DNA from: Thermoleophilia bacterium
GTDB taxonomy: Bacteria > Actinomycetota > Thermoleophilia > Gaiellales > SKUG01
Assembly: GCA_020438525.1 (NCBI GenBank)
Contig: JAGQUL010000010.1
Coordinates: 1 to 14,485 of the forward strand
Direction of reading: 5' to 3'
Length of the DNA stretch: 14,485 nt
A program made the position numbers and the translations under genes. Position 1 is the first letter of the stretch. Every line of letters starts with the position of its first letter. The notes below the pieces were generated by a model. The model was not told where the DNA came from. It saw only the letters and a program-made list of their open reading frames with translations, and ran no database searches. Positions 13,156-14,485 of this stretch are shown here, in pieces.

Positions 13156-14485
13156 TCCGAAATCGGCGCGCGAGAGGCTTGCGACGTGGCGCACGACGCG
13201 GCCGCTGCGATCCGGGCGCGGCGAGCCGGGCTGATCGATCACCACGCCGTCCCACCACGCGTCGGTCGCTTGGCCCGTGTGGTCGAAGGTCACCCGCACC
13301 ACGCCGGACTGCGACGCGAGCCCGCCGAGCGCGAAGTTGTGCCAGCCGGCGAAGTTGCCGGACGAGTAGACGATGAACGCGCCACGATACCGCTCCACGC
13401 CACGCACCACGTGTGGCCCGGAACCGAACACCACGTCCGCGCCGGCGTCGACCGCGGCATGTGCCGCTGCCCGGGTGTACGTGCCTGCGTCGGCGCCACG
13501 CGGCACGTGCGCGCCGCGCGCACCCTCGAGTCCGGCGTGGAATGCGGCGACCACCATGTCGCCACGTCGAGCGGCGCGCTGGACGAGCTCGCGAACCGCG
13601 CTCGTGGAACGCATGCTCGTCGTGCCAGGGTACGGCGAGAACCCGACGATCGCGACGCGCGTGTCGGCGACCTGCTCCACCGTGACCTGCCCGGGCAGGC
13701 CGCTCGCATCGATCCCCACACGATCGAGCGCAGCGACGGTCTGGCTCCGCGCGCCGAGACCCATGTCGAGGCCGTGGTTGTTCGCAAGGTTCATCACGTC
13801 GAAGCCGGCAAGCGCGAGGTTGCGTGCCCGCTCCGGCGGTGCCTGGAAGATGAAGCACGGCGGCGCGCCGGTGCAGCGCGGGGAGCCGCCGCGCGAGAGC
13901 GTTCCCTCGTAGTTGCCGATCATCAGGTCGGGTCGCTGCAGCAGGTGGTGCACGCCGGCAAGCTGCAGACGGCCGCCCAGTGGCGGCAGCCCGTAGTGCG
14001 ACCCGACCACGGTGTCGCCCGCCCATCCGATCTCGATCGGTGGTCGAAGCCGCACGCACGTCGGCGTGGCCGATGCCGCGGGTGCCGCTGTCGACGGGTC
14101 GGCATCGACCAGCGCGCGCACGCACCACAGGCCAGGCTGGGTCGCGGCCAACGACAGCGGCAGCTGCATCGCCAGTCGCTCGCCTCCGAGCACGCGGCGC
14201 AGCGACTGGCGTGCGGTGAGCCGCGACGTGCCGGGGCGGCGCCACGATCGCTCGAGCCGCACCGTCCGCCCTGCAAGCGCACCGGTCGGCTCGACGCGCA
14301 GCTCGATCCGCGCGCCCGCCGCCCGTTCGAGCGTACACGCACCCGCCACGCCTCGGCATGCGCGCGCGTCTCCTCGACCGACGACGCGGATGGTCGTCGC
14401 CATCGCCACCGTTGCCGGTCCCGGTGCCGGAGGATCCGGTGCGACCTCGTCGGCGCTCGCGACCTGCATCGGCCCGAGCATCGTC
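13114..14485 (-). CDS. CapA/PgsA-like metallophosphatase, probably 5'-truncated by the window edge
   Basis: This belongs to the CapA family of calcineurin-like metallophosphatases, linked to capsule or poly-gamma-glutamate processing. The conserved blocks run in order: GDTVV with Asp156; GNYEGTL with Asn190; NLANNHG with Asn235 and His236; AFHAG with His315; SGPHVV with His357; and YSSGNFAGW (counting from the ATG at 14481). Residues about 29-146 form a preceding beta-rich, Ig-like region containing four cysteines (42, 49, 120, 142), which suggests an extracytoplasmic protein. No signal peptide follows the ATG at 14481 and the frame is open to the edge, so the true start and a signal sequence are probably outside the window. 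Capsule function is not certain; many family members are uncharacterised. Confidence 0.88.
   Translation of the reverse strand, partial: TMLGPMQVASADEVAPDPPAPGPATVAMATTIRVVGRGDARACRGVAGACTLERAAGARIELRVEPTGALAGRTVRLERSWRRPGTSRLTARQSLRRVLGGERLAMQLPLSLAATQPGLWCVRALVDADPSTAAPAASATPTCVRLRPPIEIGWAGDTVVGSHYGLPPLGGRLQLAGVHHLLQRPDLMIGNYEGTLSRGGSPRCTGAPPCFIFQAPPERARNLALAGFDVMNLANNHGLDMGLGARSQTVAALDRVGIDASGLPGQVTVEQVADTRVAIVGFSPYPGTTSMRSTSAVRELVQRAARRGDMVVAAFHAGLEGARGAHVPRGADAGTYTRAAAHAAVDAGADVVFGSGPHVVRGVERYRGAFIVYSSGNFAGWHNFALGGLASQSGVVRVTFDHTGQATDAWWDGVVIDQPGSPRPDRSGRVVRHVASLSRADFGSRAARFARSGRFH

Noticed and set aside
11916..13376. A 486-codon open frame overlapping nhaA
   Set aside because: Almost pure Arg/Ala/Gly/His; it is the shifted shadow of NhaA, which has all its key residues.
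1..14485. tRNA, rRNA, insertion sequence or prophage integrase
   Set aside because: I saw no cloverleaf-like or rRNA-like sequence, no transposase or integrase protein, and no long terminal inverted repeats. The toxin-antitoxin pair is the only mobile-style element.

Overview
The window is high-GC bacterial DNA, with codon third positions strongly G/C throughout. Most of it is a flagellar basal-body and export gene cluster. The NhaA and the sigma factor/Ogt pair look most like those of Actinomycetota, perhaps a deep class such as Thermoleophilia or Acidimicrobiia. That placement is an inference from protein style, not a phylogeny; the divergent FliF and FliG leave another high-GC phylum possible.

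Layout. Positions 1-212 hold GC-rich tandem repeats and a perfect hairpin but no convincing gene. A small membrane protein of unknown function follows (213-632). A regulatory stretch (633-833) with two palindromes and a good sigma70-type promoter leads into flgB, flgC and fliE (834-2160). A 321-bp gap with three spaced direct repeats and an AT-rich island separates fliE from fliF, fliG and fliH (2482-5492). The flagellar run is then broken by two foreign-looking modules: a minus-strand sigma factor/O6-alkylguanine-DNA methyltransferase pair (5579-6675) and a plus-strand VapBC toxin-antitoxin pair (6784-7433). Flagellar genes resume with fliI (7553-8992). A second interruption, a small membrane-protein gene bounded by hairpins (9076-9453), comes before fliJ and fliK (9590-10851). 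The right end is non-flagellar: a minus-strand HELGH metallopeptidase (10864-11709), a plus-strand NhaA Na+/H+ antiporter (11764-13155) and a minus-strand CapA-like metallophosphatase that probably runs off the right edge.

How it works together. FlgB, FlgC and FliE are proximal rod and rod/MS-ring junction parts. FliF is the MS ring, and FliG the switch protein on it. FliH, FliI and FliJ are the export ATPase complex, and FliK sets hook length and export specificity. No motor (MotAB), FliM/FliN, export-gate, hook or filament gene is present here. The most unusual flagellar feature is a 255-residue FliG-like protein with an N-terminal and a middle domain but no C-terminal torque domain. FliE has a long glycine-rich head, FliF carries four periplasmic cysteines in two pairs, FliK is little more than its C-terminal domain, and FliI and FliJ both end in proline-rich tails.
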